Source of the DNA: Tuctoria greenei
Lineage: Eukaryota > Streptophyta > Magnoliopsida > Poales > Poaceae
DNA length: 64,000 nucleotides
Reading direction: 5' to 3'
Assembly (NCBI GenBank): GCA_036927565.1
Contig: JAYESD010000012.1
Span: forward strand, 2,914,001-2,978,000
The notes under the pieces were generated by a model. The model ran no database searches. It was not told the DNA's origin and saw nothing but the letters and a program-made list of their open reading frames with translations. Both the position numbers and the translations under genes were made by a program. Each line of letters opens with the position of its first letter. Position 1 is the stretch's first letter. Of the stretch, positions 44,867 to 53,940 are shown one piece after another.

Positions 44867-45573
44867 GTCTTTTTGAGTTCAACAAGCAAGAACAAAACAA
44901 GGCGAGAAAAATCCGAAAAGAAGCGATGTTTGGAAAAGAAAACTCTCAACGAATTTTCTCCTCTTGAAAGCTTGAGTGTAAAATGCAAATGCAAACAAAA
45001 GAAAATCTTTTTGGGGATGGATTTGAGCAAGAGTGTTGCAATGACGAGCAAGAAAAACAAGGTGAGCTAGAGAGTGACTTGGAGAAGTGTAAAATGATGT
45101 GGTGTGTGAAGAGAGGTGCTCCTCACGGCCACAATTTATAGGGTGTACCCTCCAACAGTCACTTGGGGTTCAAAATGTAGCCGTTAGAGGAAGAGGAGCC
45201 AATTTGGTTCCACTCCCTGTTCGGCCAACCTGACAGGTGGCCCCCCTGGTTCCCCTTTTGGCAAGTGGCTCCCCAACAGCTATAAAGTTAGCACGTTGGT
45301 GAAATGTCACATGTGCAGCTCAGAAAAAATTGTTTTTTCAAATAAAAACCCTTTTCTCAAATCCAATAAAAAGTTTCTTTTGAAAAGAAAGAAAGAAAAA
45401 AATGATAGTTGAGAATATAAGATTCTCAACTTGCTAGGAAAAATCAAATATGCAATGGGAAAATCCAAATGGAGTGGAAAAAGAAAGAAAGAAAAATAGA
45501 GTGGGATAACTACCAATTTAACCTATTGGCGTAGGTCTCACCACCGTCTGATGAGATGGATATTCCTCCGTCT
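44867..45573 (-). other. Junction region where pol is missing
   Basis: This 0.7 kb separates the end of gag-protease from the env-like ORF. In full Athila elements RT, RNase H and integrase lie here; none of their motifs can be found on either strand. AG-rich purine stretches (45360-45500) and a TATA-less leader-like segment are all that is seen. Confidence 0.55.
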
Positions 45574-47373
45574 TCATTTTACATCCGGGCTCGGAGGGAT
45601 GGGCTTGAAAGGCTGGTCTTGCTTCTTCCGCCATTCCTTCTTTGGCGGCTTGGTGGACTTGGGCCTTCGGGAAGGTCCAGATGATTCCGTCGTCTTTGGA
45701 TATCGGTGTGGTCGAAACAACGAATTCTCCTCGTAGATTAATCTTCTCATGAATGCAATGAGTGAGTCGACCTTTGGAGGTGTGACTTCGACCTCTCTGA
45801 TGTGTTTATCATTCGACCCATACTTGATTCGAATCATGGAGCATTGTTCTGATTTTGGCCGAAAGTTAAACCTTTCCTCCTTGCCATTGATATGGAAGTG
45901 GATTTCTCCAGCTCCCACAACTATGCGAGCTTTTGCAGTGCTTAGGAATGGGCACCCAAGAATGAGCGGTGCATCCTTCTCGGTGTCCATGTCTATCACC
46001 ACAAAATCCACGGGTATGAAGCAGTTCTGGATCTTCACCGGGACATCTTCAGTAATACCCACTGGATAACGGACTGAAGAGTTAGCTAGTTGTAGCTGCA
46101 TTGGTGTTGGAGTCAACTCAGTGAAGTTCAGCTGGTCGAACACAACCTTGGGCATCACACTAACACTTGCTCCCAAATCACAAAGTGCATTGTCAAAGTA
46201 GTGAGCCCCAATTGAGCATGAAATGGTAGGACATCCGGGGTCCTTCTTCTTTTCAGGAAGCCTATTGAGGATGGATGCACTGCAGTCTTCTGTAAGCTTG
46301 ACGACCTCAGTGGTGGGCAATGGCCGTTTGTTGTTCAATATGTCCTTGAGATAGCGAGCATAAGTTGGTACTTGCATCGCATCAATCAAGGGTACATTGA
46401 TGTGGATCTTTTGGATGATCTCAACAAAACGGTTGAATTGCTCATCCTCTGTTGGCTTCCTTTGTCTATGAGGGAATGGCAATAAGTTGGTGTCTTCAAA
46501 GTGTTTGGACATTCTCTCACCAAGTAATTCACTTGGGACATCCTCCTTCTCAGGCTCAATTGTCCTCTTTTCTTGTGTGGGATACGGTGGGTCACGAGTG
46601 GTCTTTCCTCCTCTCGTAACCACTGCACTGATGTTCTCCACTGGGGCTTCTGACTGCCCCAGAATTTTGTTGTTTTCTAATGGAGGGATAACTGCAACAA
46701 GTTGTGCCAACTGAGTCTCCAACATCTTGTTGAAGCTTAGTTGATTCTTGAATGCTGAGGATAGTCCTTCAATCTTTGCATTGATATTCTCTAGGGTCTT
46801 GTCATTAGCTGACAGCTTCTTGGATAGGGCCTCGTTGATCTTGAGCTGGCTAATGGCAAGTTCTCTCAAGTTGGGCTGATTTCCAGGGTTGCCATTGTTG
46901 TTGTACCCTCCTTGAAAGAATGGGCGTTGTTGACCCCACCCTTGACCTCCTAGACGAGAGCCATTGTTGTTGTTGAAATTTCCGATGTTGGCGAGGTATA
47001 AGGCATCCTCACGAGTTTCTGGGCAATCATTGCCCATATGACCCATGTCGCCACAGACTTCACACGTGATGTGAGAGTCTAGGGCATAGGCATTGCCAAA
47101 CACTTCACCACTGGCTTGTCCATCAATTTTCTTCATTAGGAGGTCCAATTTTGCAGCGATCATGTCTACCTCCTTCAAGGTGTGCATGCCTCGCTGTCGG
47201 GTATGGAGACGCTCATCGTTCCATCCCATGTTGGACACCATCTTCTCAATAAGATCTTTAGCTTTTGGCACCGTCATTGAGAAGAAGGCTCCTCCAGCAG
47301 CAGCATCCAAATGGTCACGAGCTGATGGGATCAGCCCGTTATAGAAATTTTGAATAAGGAGCCAGTCATCCAT
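45574..47373 (-). CDS. Gag C-terminal half and aspartic protease of Athila-like element (open segment)
   Basis: A 599-codon open segment. It begins in the gag core (WLLIQNFYNGLIPSARDHLDAA) and has the zinc knuckle CEVCGDMGHMGNDC (about residue 113). An Asn/Gly-rich stretch and a predicted coiled coil (LAISQLKINEALSKKL) follow. The retroviral-type protease has the active-site motif LCDLGASVSVMP (about residue 393) and the LILGCPFLSTA flap-end motif. It then stops at 45574 with a basic Lys/Pro tail, without running into RT. A gag-protease-only product is consistent with a non-autonomous element served by another element's pol. Confidence 0.87.
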   Translation of the reverse strand: MDDWLLIQNFYNGLIPSARDHLDAAAGGAFFSMTVPKAKDLIEKMVSNMGWNDERLHTRQRGMHTLKEVDMIAAKLDLLMKKIDGQASGEVFGNAYALDSHITCEVCGDMGHMGNDCPETREDALYLANIGNFNNNNGSRLGGQGWGQQRPFFQGGYNNNGNPGNQPNLRELAISQLKINEALSKKLSANDKTLENINAKIEGLSSAFKNQLSFNKMLETQLAQLVAVIPPLENNKILGQSEAPVENISAVVTRGGKTTRDPPYPTQEKRTIEPEKEDVPSELLGERMSKHFEDTNLLPFPHRQRKPTEDEQFNRFVEIIQKIHINVPLIDAMQVPTYARYLKDILNNKRPLPTTEVVKLTEDCSASILNRLPEKKKDPGCPTISCSIGAHYFDNALCDLGASVSVMPKVVFDQLNFTELTPTPMQLQLANSSVRYPVGITEDVPVKIQNCFIPVDFVVIDMDTEKDAPLILGCPFLSTAKARIVVGAGEIHFHINGKEERFNFRPKSEQCSMIRIKYGSNDKHIREVEVTPPKVDSLIAFMRRLIYEENSLFRPHRYPKTTESSGPSRRPKSTKPPKKEWRKKQDQPFKPIPPSPDVK

Positions 47374-47403
47374 CCCATGGTGAAGACAGGCTAGGATGTA
47401 CTC

Positions 47404-47975
47404 CTAAAGCCTTTCCCATGCCTCGGGAATAGATTCCTTGGGCTCTTGCTGAAAGCTGGAAATCCTTCCACGTAGGGCATTAGTTTTGCCCAACAGGAAG
47501 AATTTGGCGAGGAATGCCGTAGAACACTTCTCCCAAGTGTCTACAGCACTTTGGTTCGCATAGAACCACTGTTTCGCTCTCCCAAGGAGAGAGAACGGGA
47601 ACAGTCTCAGACGGACCGCATCTGGAGACACGTCCTTGATTTGAAAAGTGTTGTAGATCTCGAGGAATTGTTGCAGCTGAGCACTTGCATCCTCGTTAGC
47701 CTTTCCACAGAATGGGTTGGCATAGTGATAAGGCCAGTTTTGATCTCGAAGTTCACATCTCCCATGTTAACAGTGGGCCCAATAGGCACATTGTTAGCAG
47801 AGGGAGCTGAGAACTCACGAAGGGTCTTCTGAGCCATTGGCGTTTGGATTGTTGGTGCAGAAATGCTAGCTTGCTTTGCCGCTTGAATCTTCTGAGGAGT
47901 AACGACACGGGGTTGGTCTCTCAGAAGAGATTTAGGATCTTCGACAAAGTTTTCCGGCAGACGGAAACCAGACAT
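47404..47975 (-). pseudogene. Gag N-terminal half of Athila-like element, broken
   Basis: It starts at ATG 47975 (MSGFRLPENF), about 115 bp inside the PBS. A Retrotrans_gag core segment lies at 47631-47404: VRLRLFPFSLLGRAKQWFYAN, WEKCSTAFLAKFFL and RGRISSFQQEPKESIPEAWERL. The frame shifts at about 47715 and a stop at 47402-47404 separates it from the 599-codon part. Confidence 0.8.
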
Positions 47976-48089
47976 ACACTACCCTGTTTTCACATTTAAA
48001 ATGTGAAAACAAAGAATGGTTATCCTACTAAAATCCTACCCAGGGTTCTATCCCATTCACTTAGTTATGTTATATATCTATTTGACTTA

Positions 48090-48104
48090 CCCGACAACGG
48101 TGCC
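48090..48104 (-). promoter_or_regulatory. Primer-binding site of Athila-like element
   Basis: The minus strand reads TGGCACCGTTGTCGGG, one or two bases from the TGGCGCCGTTGCCGGG (Asp-type) PBS of Athila elements. It is 10 bp from the LTR edge. Confidence 0.65.
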
Positions 48105-48726
48105 AGAAATGCCTTGTTGATGGCTCCTGAGGTATACTAACAAATCATCCCCGACAATAGTGCCAGAAATGCTTGTTGCTATTACATACGCACCATTAAC
48201 TAAACATCTCCAACTGATGTGTCAGAAATGCTTGTTAATGGTTCTATTGGATCATAGAGTGAATTCCGCAAGCGCACGGAGGTATCATTGTAGCATTTCC
48301 CCTTAAGAGTATTCCCAAGGGTGTCATTTATTTGATCCCAAAGGAAGGCGGGTAGAGACATAACAATCATCAAGTGGAAAGGGTAGAAAGGTCTAGGTAA
48401 GAATCTAGTAAGGATGGATATTTCTATTTCTATAACCTTTATAGACATATGTCCTGATCAAAATAAATACCATTAGTCCATAGATAGTGCCACAGAAGGA
48501 AATCAGAGATTTGAAAATAACTAGGGTATGCATGATTTCTCGTCCGATTAATCCTATTTTTAAAAGATCTCAAAAACAATGAATTGAAGGATTTGATTAC
48601 TCAATATTTGAGTGGAATGGATTCACAATAATTCTAAAAAAATTCAGAATTTCCTATTTCCTAATCATTCCTAATTTCATTCTAAAAAATAAATAAAGAA
48701 CCTATATTATGGTATGGGTTCTGTGA

Positions 48727-48940
48727 TTAAGCCGACTTTCTTACGATTACGAGGTTTATTCGAAGATGAAATTTCATCCTGTAACCACAGCATTTCTCCC
48801 TTTTTTTCTACCCCAGGCTTTGCAACATTTCGAAATCGGGAAATTGCCACAGGAGCAGGTGCTATTAGAGAACAATTAGCGGATTTGGATTTGCGAATTA
48901 TTATAGAGAATTCCTTGGTTGAATGGAAGGAATTAGAAGA
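48727..48940 (+). pseudogene. rpoC1: Plastid rpoC1 fragment
   Basis: About 70 codons of the plastid RNA polymerase beta' subunit: PTFLRLRGLFEDEISS, FFSTPGFATFRNREI, TGAGAIREQLADLDLRIII and SLVEWKELED. The match ends abruptly at about 48940 in an unrelated piece, although the frame stays open to 49004. A nuclear copy with no promoter. Confidence 0.85.
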
Positions 48941-49679
48941 CGCCTTTGACGTGTGGCTGTTCAAGGAAGTATCTCTAAAGCAACAATCCTGGAGGAGGAA
49001 ATAGTTAACTTCTCATTCAATCTCTGGTGCATCCGGGAAGCTTTGTAACTCCCGGAATTTCTTCGTAGTGGTGAATTGAAAAAATGCAAAATTGAATAAG
49101 TAAAAAAGAATCCTCTGAAATAACCTACTTAAAAAATGAGTATTCTTAAATAAAAATAAGAAAAGAAAACTCTAATTGTATTAATCTTAATGTTCCATAT
49201 TATTATATATGCGCTTTTGTTTAGAGAATTCTATGTCTAATTATTCAAAAAATTCGAGAGAGGGAACTTGCTTAGCAGTACGAGACTAAATCTTGTTTTG
49301 CTTACGGGCTGTAGCTACCGGGTCCGAAGGAGGCTGATCGTGAATCAATTCCATCTGTTAGGGCGGGCAAGTTGCGGTGAAAGAGAGTCCATCTTTCTCT
49401 GGGATCCTGGAATTTCTACAATAAATTAGATAGGTAGCTAAGTTAATCTAGTTCCCTATACACAAGTCTGTTGTCATTCTACTGCAACAATTGTACTGGA
49501 ATGATGAATACCTGTCCTCCCTCCCTTTCTTTCGGAGGTGCTGACCCGCTGCGAGGAATATATGACTAAGTGACATATTGAATATGGCGACCACTACAAC
49601 ATGTCGTAGAAGGAGATAAGAGGTGGAGCCAACGACCCACTAAGACTCACGTATCTACAACTACATTCCCGGGCGGCTG

Positions 49680-49895
49680 GGACCTTCGTGCTCCATGGTT
49701 AGAACCTCTAAGGGGCCCCAATGGTTTGGATTTGAGTAGGTGGAAAAAAGACATGCAACCTTGGCAAGAGCGACGTTCGGCAGAATATATGACCCATGCT
49801 CCTTTAGGCTCTTTAAATTCCGTCAGTGGCGTAGCTACCGAGATCGATGCAGTTAATTATGTATCTCCTAGAAGTTGGTTAGCTACTTCCCAATT
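49680..49895 (+). pseudogene. psbC: Plastid psbC (CP43) fragment A
   Basis: The reading LRAPWLEPLRGPNGLDLSR, then WQERRSAEYMTHAPLGSLNSV, EINAVNYVSPRSWLATS, belongs to the CP43 photosystem II core protein. It carries one or two substitutions relative to the usual protein and ends in a premature stop at about 49900. Confidence 0.85.
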
Positions 49896-49932
49896 CAAAT
49901 AAAGTAAAGGTAGGCGGGGAATAACCTTATTT

Positions 49933-50014
49933 ATGACAAGTTTCAAATTGGTAAAGTATATCCCTAGGATAAAGAAGAAGAAGAACGGGCTACAGAAACT
50001 TGCAAGAAAAGTTG
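49933..50014 (+). pseudogene. rpl22: Plastid rpl22 N-terminal fragment
   Basis: MTSFKLVKYIPRIKKKK followed by LQKLARKV is the start of the grass plastid ribosomal protein L22. It is cut after about 27 codons, where the psaB piece begins. Confidence 0.75.
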
Positions 50015-50037
50015 GCTAGGAGGATTTGAAAGGCATT

Positions 50038-50159
50038 ATGGAATTAAGATTTGCCAGGTTTAGCCAAGGCTTAGCTCAGGACCCCACTACTCGTCGTATT
50101 TGGTTTGGTATTGCTACCACACATGATTTTGAAAGTCATGATGATATTACTGAGGAACC
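50038..50159 (+). pseudogene. psaB: Plastid psaB N-terminal fragment
   Basis: MELRFARFSQGLAQDPTTRR, IWFGIATTHDFESHDDITEE is the N-terminus of the photosystem I P700 apoprotein A2. Its own start codon is retained. It is fused in frame to the ndhF piece that follows. Confidence 0.88.
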
Positions 50160-50270
50160 TTTTTTTTCACAAAATATACCCCAAATTCCTGGTAATACAA
50201 GAAATAGGATAGGATTCTTTAGTACTTCCTTTGGAGCAAAAAATACTTTTGTCTATCCTCGCGAAACTGA
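50160..50270 (+). pseudogene. ndhF: Plastid ndhF internal fragment
   Basis: FFSQNIPQIPGNTRNRIGFF and FGAKNTFVYPRET are an internal part of the NADH dehydrogenase-like subunit 5. In frame with the upstream psaB piece, making an accidental chimaeric ORF to 50385. Confidence 0.75.
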
Positions 50271-50386
50271 TCCAAAACTGAAAAATGGAAAAGTTTTGAA
50301 GTCGAAGGTTTTTCCAAGGAATGTCCGTGAAAAATCGTTTCAATCTTGCACCAAAACAGATAAAAAGTATATCACTGAAAATTAAC

Positions 50387-50580
50387 AGGTTTTTGGAGTT
50401 AGCTCACCCTCGCGAGATCGTGACCCTTTGTCCCGCCCATTGTAGCACGTGTGTCACCCAGGGCATAAGGGGCATGATGACTTGGCCTCATCCTCTCCTT
50501 CCTCCGGCTTAACACCGGCGGTCTGTTCAGGGTTCCAAACTCATAGTGGCAACTAAACACGAGGGTTGCGCTCGTTGCGT
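50387..50580 (-). pseudogene. rrn16: 16S rRNA fragment (plastid-type)
   Basis: The minus strand matches the region around the tRNA-site part of bacterial-type 16S rRNA (ACACGTGCTACAATGG, TCGCGAGGGTGAGCTAACTC and the upstream GAACCCTGAACAGACCGCC side). About 190 bp of a roughly 1.5 kb gene. Substitutions include GCGACC to GTGACC-type changes, so it is a decayed copy. Confidence 0.85.
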
Positions 50581-50849
50581 TTTTCTCTGGCCAAACGGTA
50601 CTTCGAACTTGGAACGAGCATGAGGAGATTAACGAGACTTCTTTCTCTTTTGAGTTTTTCTGGCGGACCGGTCGCGCAAGATCTTTGGTCTTCCCCCGGA
50701 ACCGATGAAAAAGTGGGTCCCTTCTTATGGACTCGCTCTAAAAAAGAGCAGAAAAACGAAAATGGAAATCTGTATAAAATAAGGGTATTTACATACCAAA
50801 AAATAAAAAAGGAGGAGACATTATCTCTCCTTTTTTCTGCAATGAACAT

Positions 50850-50951
50850 GGAATGAATCGAAGAACTGAGGACGTTTCCAATACCGATAGCAGCTTCGGC
50901 TAAAGCAATTGTAGCAGCTCCGACACCTATTGATTTGGCTCCTTCTAACAT
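50850..50951 (-). pseudogene. atp9: Mitochondrial atp9 N-terminal fragment
   Basis: The minus strand from ATG 50951 reads MLEGAKSIGVGAATIALAEA, AIGIGNVLSSSIHS, the N-terminal half of mitochondrial ATP synthase subunit 9; the plastid homologue atpH is clearly different. Ala/Gly to Glu changes in the first transmembrane helix are degenerative. This piece shows that the insertion is not purely plastid DNA. Confidence 0.85.
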
Positions 50952-50965
50952 GTTGATCGAGACTT

Positions 50966-51115
50966 CACATCTTTTTTGTGTAATTCCAAACGTGAAGCAA
51001 GTCTTTGTATCTTATTGGTGAAACTGAATACTTGAAATTCAACAGAACCCCTATTTTCTTGTTTTTCTTCTTTAACCATAAATCAAAAAAAATTTCTACC
51101 TCCTTTCTTTTTCAT
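50966..51115 (-). pseudogene. rps15: Plastid rps15 N-terminal fragment
   Basis: The minus strand starts MKKKGGRN at 51115, meets a TGA, then reads MVKEEKQENRGSVEFQVFSF, TNKIQRLASRLELHKKD: the grass plastid ribosomal protein S15. Truncated at the atp9 junction. Confidence 0.8.
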
Positions 51116-51164
51116 GTATTTTCTCTGATCAGGAAAAATAAAAAATTATGCCAGTTATTTTGAA

Positions 51165-51280
51165 GTACATCCCAGAGGGGCTATAATTGGAGATACTATT
51201 GTTTCTGATACAAAAGTTCCTATATCAATGGGAAATGCCCTACCTTTGAGTGCGGTTTGAATTATTGATTTACGTACTAT
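51165..51280 (+). pseudogene. rpl2: Plastid rpl2 fragment (end of exon 1 and intron start)
   Basis: HPRGAIIGDTIVSDTKVPIS, MGNALPLS followed by gtgcggtttgaattattgat, which resembles the start of a plastid group II intron. Retaining the intron edge indicates a DNA rather than a spliced-RNA origin. Confidence 0.7.
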
Positions 51281-51466
51281 AGAAAGAAAGAAGAAAAAAA
51301 GATGAAATTTTCTAGTATTTACTAGAAAAGGGCCCTTCCACTGGCAGGCGATCGTGTTTTTCACAGGATTTCTCATTACTCATGTCAGCATTCTCACTTC
51401 TGATATCTCCAGGTCTTTTCACAAAAAACCTTCCGTGACTAATTTTTGAATAAAAAGCCCTTTTAA

Positions 51467-51500
51467 CTCAGTGGTAGAGTAATGCCATGGTAAGGCCCGG
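51467..51500 (+). pseudogene. trnT-GGU: 5' half of plastid trnT-GGU, truncated
   Basis: gcccttttaactcagtggta and the anticodon arm GCCATGGTAAGGC (anticodon GGT) match plastid tRNA-Thr. The variable loop and normal T arm are missing; after 51496 a different cccgggttcaaatc segment is attached, so the acceptor stem cannot form. Confidence 0.7.
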
Positions 51501-51805
51501 GTTCAAATCTCTGGTTCTTTTCTTTATAGTATAGAAGGAGGTGAGATTTGGTGCCCTTTGCTTGACTTCATTTTTGCGGGATTAACCTTTCTAACGCATA
51601 TTCCGTCGTACCAGCATGGACCCACTAATTTGTTTTCGATCGGAGCATCAAGCAGCGCAACCCATTCCATTCTCTCTCTTACGTCTCATTCTCATTGTTG
51701 TGTATTACCGGCCATATCAGTGAAAGAAAAAGAATCCTTAGAAATACATCTAACCTAAGAGTTCATAAGAAATAATTATTCTCTTTAATAAGATTTTGTG
51801 TCGAC

Positions 51806-51903
51806 CCTTAGCCCCGATGCTATATTTGGTTATTTACTAAAATCTCCTTTTGGGGGAGAAGGATGGATTGTTAGTGTGGATGATTTAGAAGATATAATTG
51901 GGG
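51806..51903 (+). pseudogene. psbC: Plastid psbC fragment B
   Basis: LSPDAIFGYLLKSPFGGEG, WIVSVDDLEDIIGG is a different part of CP43 from fragment A, and the two are in the opposite order to the intact gene. Confidence 0.82.
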
Positions 51904-51907
51904 GACT

Positions 51908-51983
51908 TTTGTTGATTTATTGTGCGATGATTATATTGAAAAAGATCATTCTCGCGGTATCTTTTTCACGCAGGACTGGGTTC
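51908..51983 (+). pseudogene. rbcL: Plastid rbcL fragment
   Basis: [24 protein letters not shown] corresponds to the Rubisco large subunit segment [22 protein letters not shown]. It is joined directly to the psbC piece in a different frame. Confidence 0.8.
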
Positions 51984-52184
51984 CGAACAAAATACTTGTC
52001 CTAGCAAGAATGGGATTTCTACAACGATTGCAAACCGCTCAGATAGAATGTGAGAATAAAACTCCAAATAAAAATGTATCGAACATAATGCATAAGAGGA
52101 TCCATAAAGAACCATATGTTTTTCCGAAAAAATCCTGAGGTTGAGAGCGGGAGTTGCACTCTAGGAGGTCGAATCTCCCCTTGT

Positions 52185-52256
52185 TCCTCAATAGCTCAGT
52201 GGTAGAGCAGTCGGCTATTAACCGACTGGTCGTAGGTTCGAATCCTACTTGGGGAG
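52185..52256 (+). pseudogene. trnN: Plastid-derived trnN, full length with altered anticodon
   Basis: A complete 72-nt cloverleaf: acceptor TCCTCAA/TTGGGGA, D arm GCTCAGTGGTAGAGC, anticodon stem GTCGG/CCGAC, T arm GTAGGTTCGAATCCTAC. The sequence matches plastid tRNA-Asn, but the anticodon loop reads CTATTAA, giving ATT in place of GTT. It lies at the end of the organellar insertion and lacks CCA, as plastid genes do. Nuclear expression is unlikely but the internal box-B-like GGTTCGAATCC is present. Confidence 0.85.
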
Positions 52257-53935
52257 ATTTGATTCATTCTTTAATGTAAGAATAACCTCATGGATAAGCT
52301 CACATTAACCCGTCAATTTTGGATCCAATTCGGGATTTTTCTTTGGAAGTTTCAGGAAGAAATTGGAATAATATTGATTCATACAGATGCAAAAGTTCTC
52401 TATTGATGCAAACGCTGTACCTAGAGGATAGGGATAGAGGAAGAGGGAATCCCGAATAGCAATAGAATATTTTCTGACGCACATGGTATTTTCATTTTTT
52501 CAAGTGCTATTGCCGTGTTCTCGGTATCGTTTTCTTCAAGAAGGGAAGGAATCGAGGGGATAGAGTTCTGGGTAATAGTGGAGGTAGTGTGACACATACA
52601 AAAGCTTTCAAGTCTAAGGGGGGTAAGAGGATCCTAGAGGTTAGTTAAGGTTGAGAGTTATGTAGGTACTCCTACTATGCTCTATTGTACATATACATAG
52701 TCTAAACTAATTATTCATAAGCTAGATCAATAGTGAATACTTATGCTATGTGGTTCAACACATCGGGCACGGGCTTACCCCTAGCAATACTAGGGCGACT
52801 CCCTCCAAGAGCCTGTGGCATAGCCGAACGTGGAGGATTACAAATGACAGATAGGGCTGTCACCACCTACTGCCTACCTCTTCAATCCGTGGGTCTACGA
52901 GACATCTAATGATACTTAGCTATCCTAGCACCATGCTAGCATGTTAAGTAATTACCTTAAGAGCCTAGGCACAATCCATCCTAAGGCAATGAATTGAATC
53001 ATCATTTAACCAATGTTGATACACAACATAATTATCCATACTAACATAGTTATGTTATAATTAACTAGACTATAGTGGGGGTCTATAGATTCTATGATAA
53101 TGAGATATGTTCATTATGAAATAGTCATAGAAGCTATACCTTCCACATAAATGGACTCCACAATCAAACAAGAAATGCTTTGCCCAAGTATATGTATAAG
53201 TAGAGACTAAAGATACTATCTTTATTATGCATAAAGTCACAAATACAAGAAAGAATACATGAGCCATACCTTTCCCAATGTAGGATTGGGAAGAGAGAGA
53301 CTCCTTACTCCTTTCCCAATTTGTACTTGGGACTAGAGACTCTCCTCTCTACAACCTAACTCCTCTAAGACTATGGATGATAGTGTATACAATAGAGATG
53401 AAGCTCAAGTGGTGTGTGTTGAAGTGAGGGGTAGGGGGTCCTATTTATACTAGTGTTGAGGTTGGTTCCCGCCACCAAAAGCGCGCGAATCAGTCACCAT
53501 TGACTCCAGGAAGTCGGGAGGAGCCAACACATGGAGGCAGACCTAGTTTGGTGCAGAGACCAGGTCGGTCGACCCCCTGGTTCGGCCGACCTGGTCATTG
53601 CACCAATTCTCGTGTGCTTTCTCCAGGTGGCTACTAGGTGGGTCCCATTGATGTATATGGGTGATACACCATTGAATCTCCTCGGATACTTCTGTTTGTG
53701 GGCCATTTGATCCATGGGATGCCACATGTCGTCGCCTGATTGGCTGGGATGATATTTTATAGGATTGGTCCCTCTACATTTCCTCATTTCCTGCATAAAA
53801 TGTTGCATACTCATATTTCTCCAAGTCCAAGTGGAATTGGGTTAGATAGAAAGGTGATGTGTGCAAGAAATTACAAATCCTTCACATAATTGAGTTAAAT
53901 TGACAGATGAAATTGGTATATAACAGCCGTCAACA

Positions 53936-53940
53936 GTTTT
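53936..53940. repeat. Target-site duplication gtttt (right copy)
   Basis: Matches 29820-29824 at the far end of the Athila-like element. Confidence 0.8.

Larger units (their letters stand above)
48421..52572. other. Mosaic insertion of plastid and mitochondrial DNA fragments (4.15 kb)
   Basis: Foreign DNA in a retrotransposon LTR, with no target duplication and a 3-bp target loss. It is a patchwork of roughly 80-220 bp pieces from separate organelle loci, in both orientations: rpoC1, psbC (two different pieces), rpl22, psaB, ndhF, 16S rRNA, mitochondrial atp9, rps15, rpl2, trnT, rbcL and trnN. The order is not that of any plastid genome. Mixed origin and end-to-end joining suggest ligation of organelle fragments during double-strand-break repair. 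Pieces not listed separately (48421-48726, 48941-49679, 50271-50386, 50581-50849, 51281-51466, 51500-51805, 51984-52184, 52257-52572) look organellar in composition but I cannot name them. Confidence 0.88.
29825..53935 (-). mobile_element. Athila-like Ty3/gypsy element lacking pol, with copia-2 and organellar DNA inserted
   Basis: LTRs are 29825-31492 and 48115-53935 (the latter split by organellar DNA at 48421-52572); TSD gtttt. The PBS is TGGCACCGTTGTCGGG (48090-48104) and the PPT is at 31493-31504. Minus-strand coding order is gag-protease (47975-45574), then an ATHILA ORF-1/env-like ORF (44866-43958 continuing at 33484-32865 beyond copia-2). RT, RNase H and integrase are absent. Without insertions it is about 9.5 kb. 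LTRs differ by about 4% in the first 265 bp by eye. Confidence 0.82.
48115..53935 (-). repeat. 5' LTR of Athila-like element, split by organellar DNA
   Basis: LTR halves are 48115-48420 and 52573-53935. They join to match 29825-31492 except for three bases (aaa) lost at the junction. The intact LTR continues aaggatggataaaataatagtgg at this point. TATA box at 53442-53449. Confidence 0.9.

Noticed and set aside
50840..50951. A functional atp9 gene
   Set aside because: Only the N-terminal half is present, with missense changes, no promoter, and an abrupt junction to unrelated sequence.
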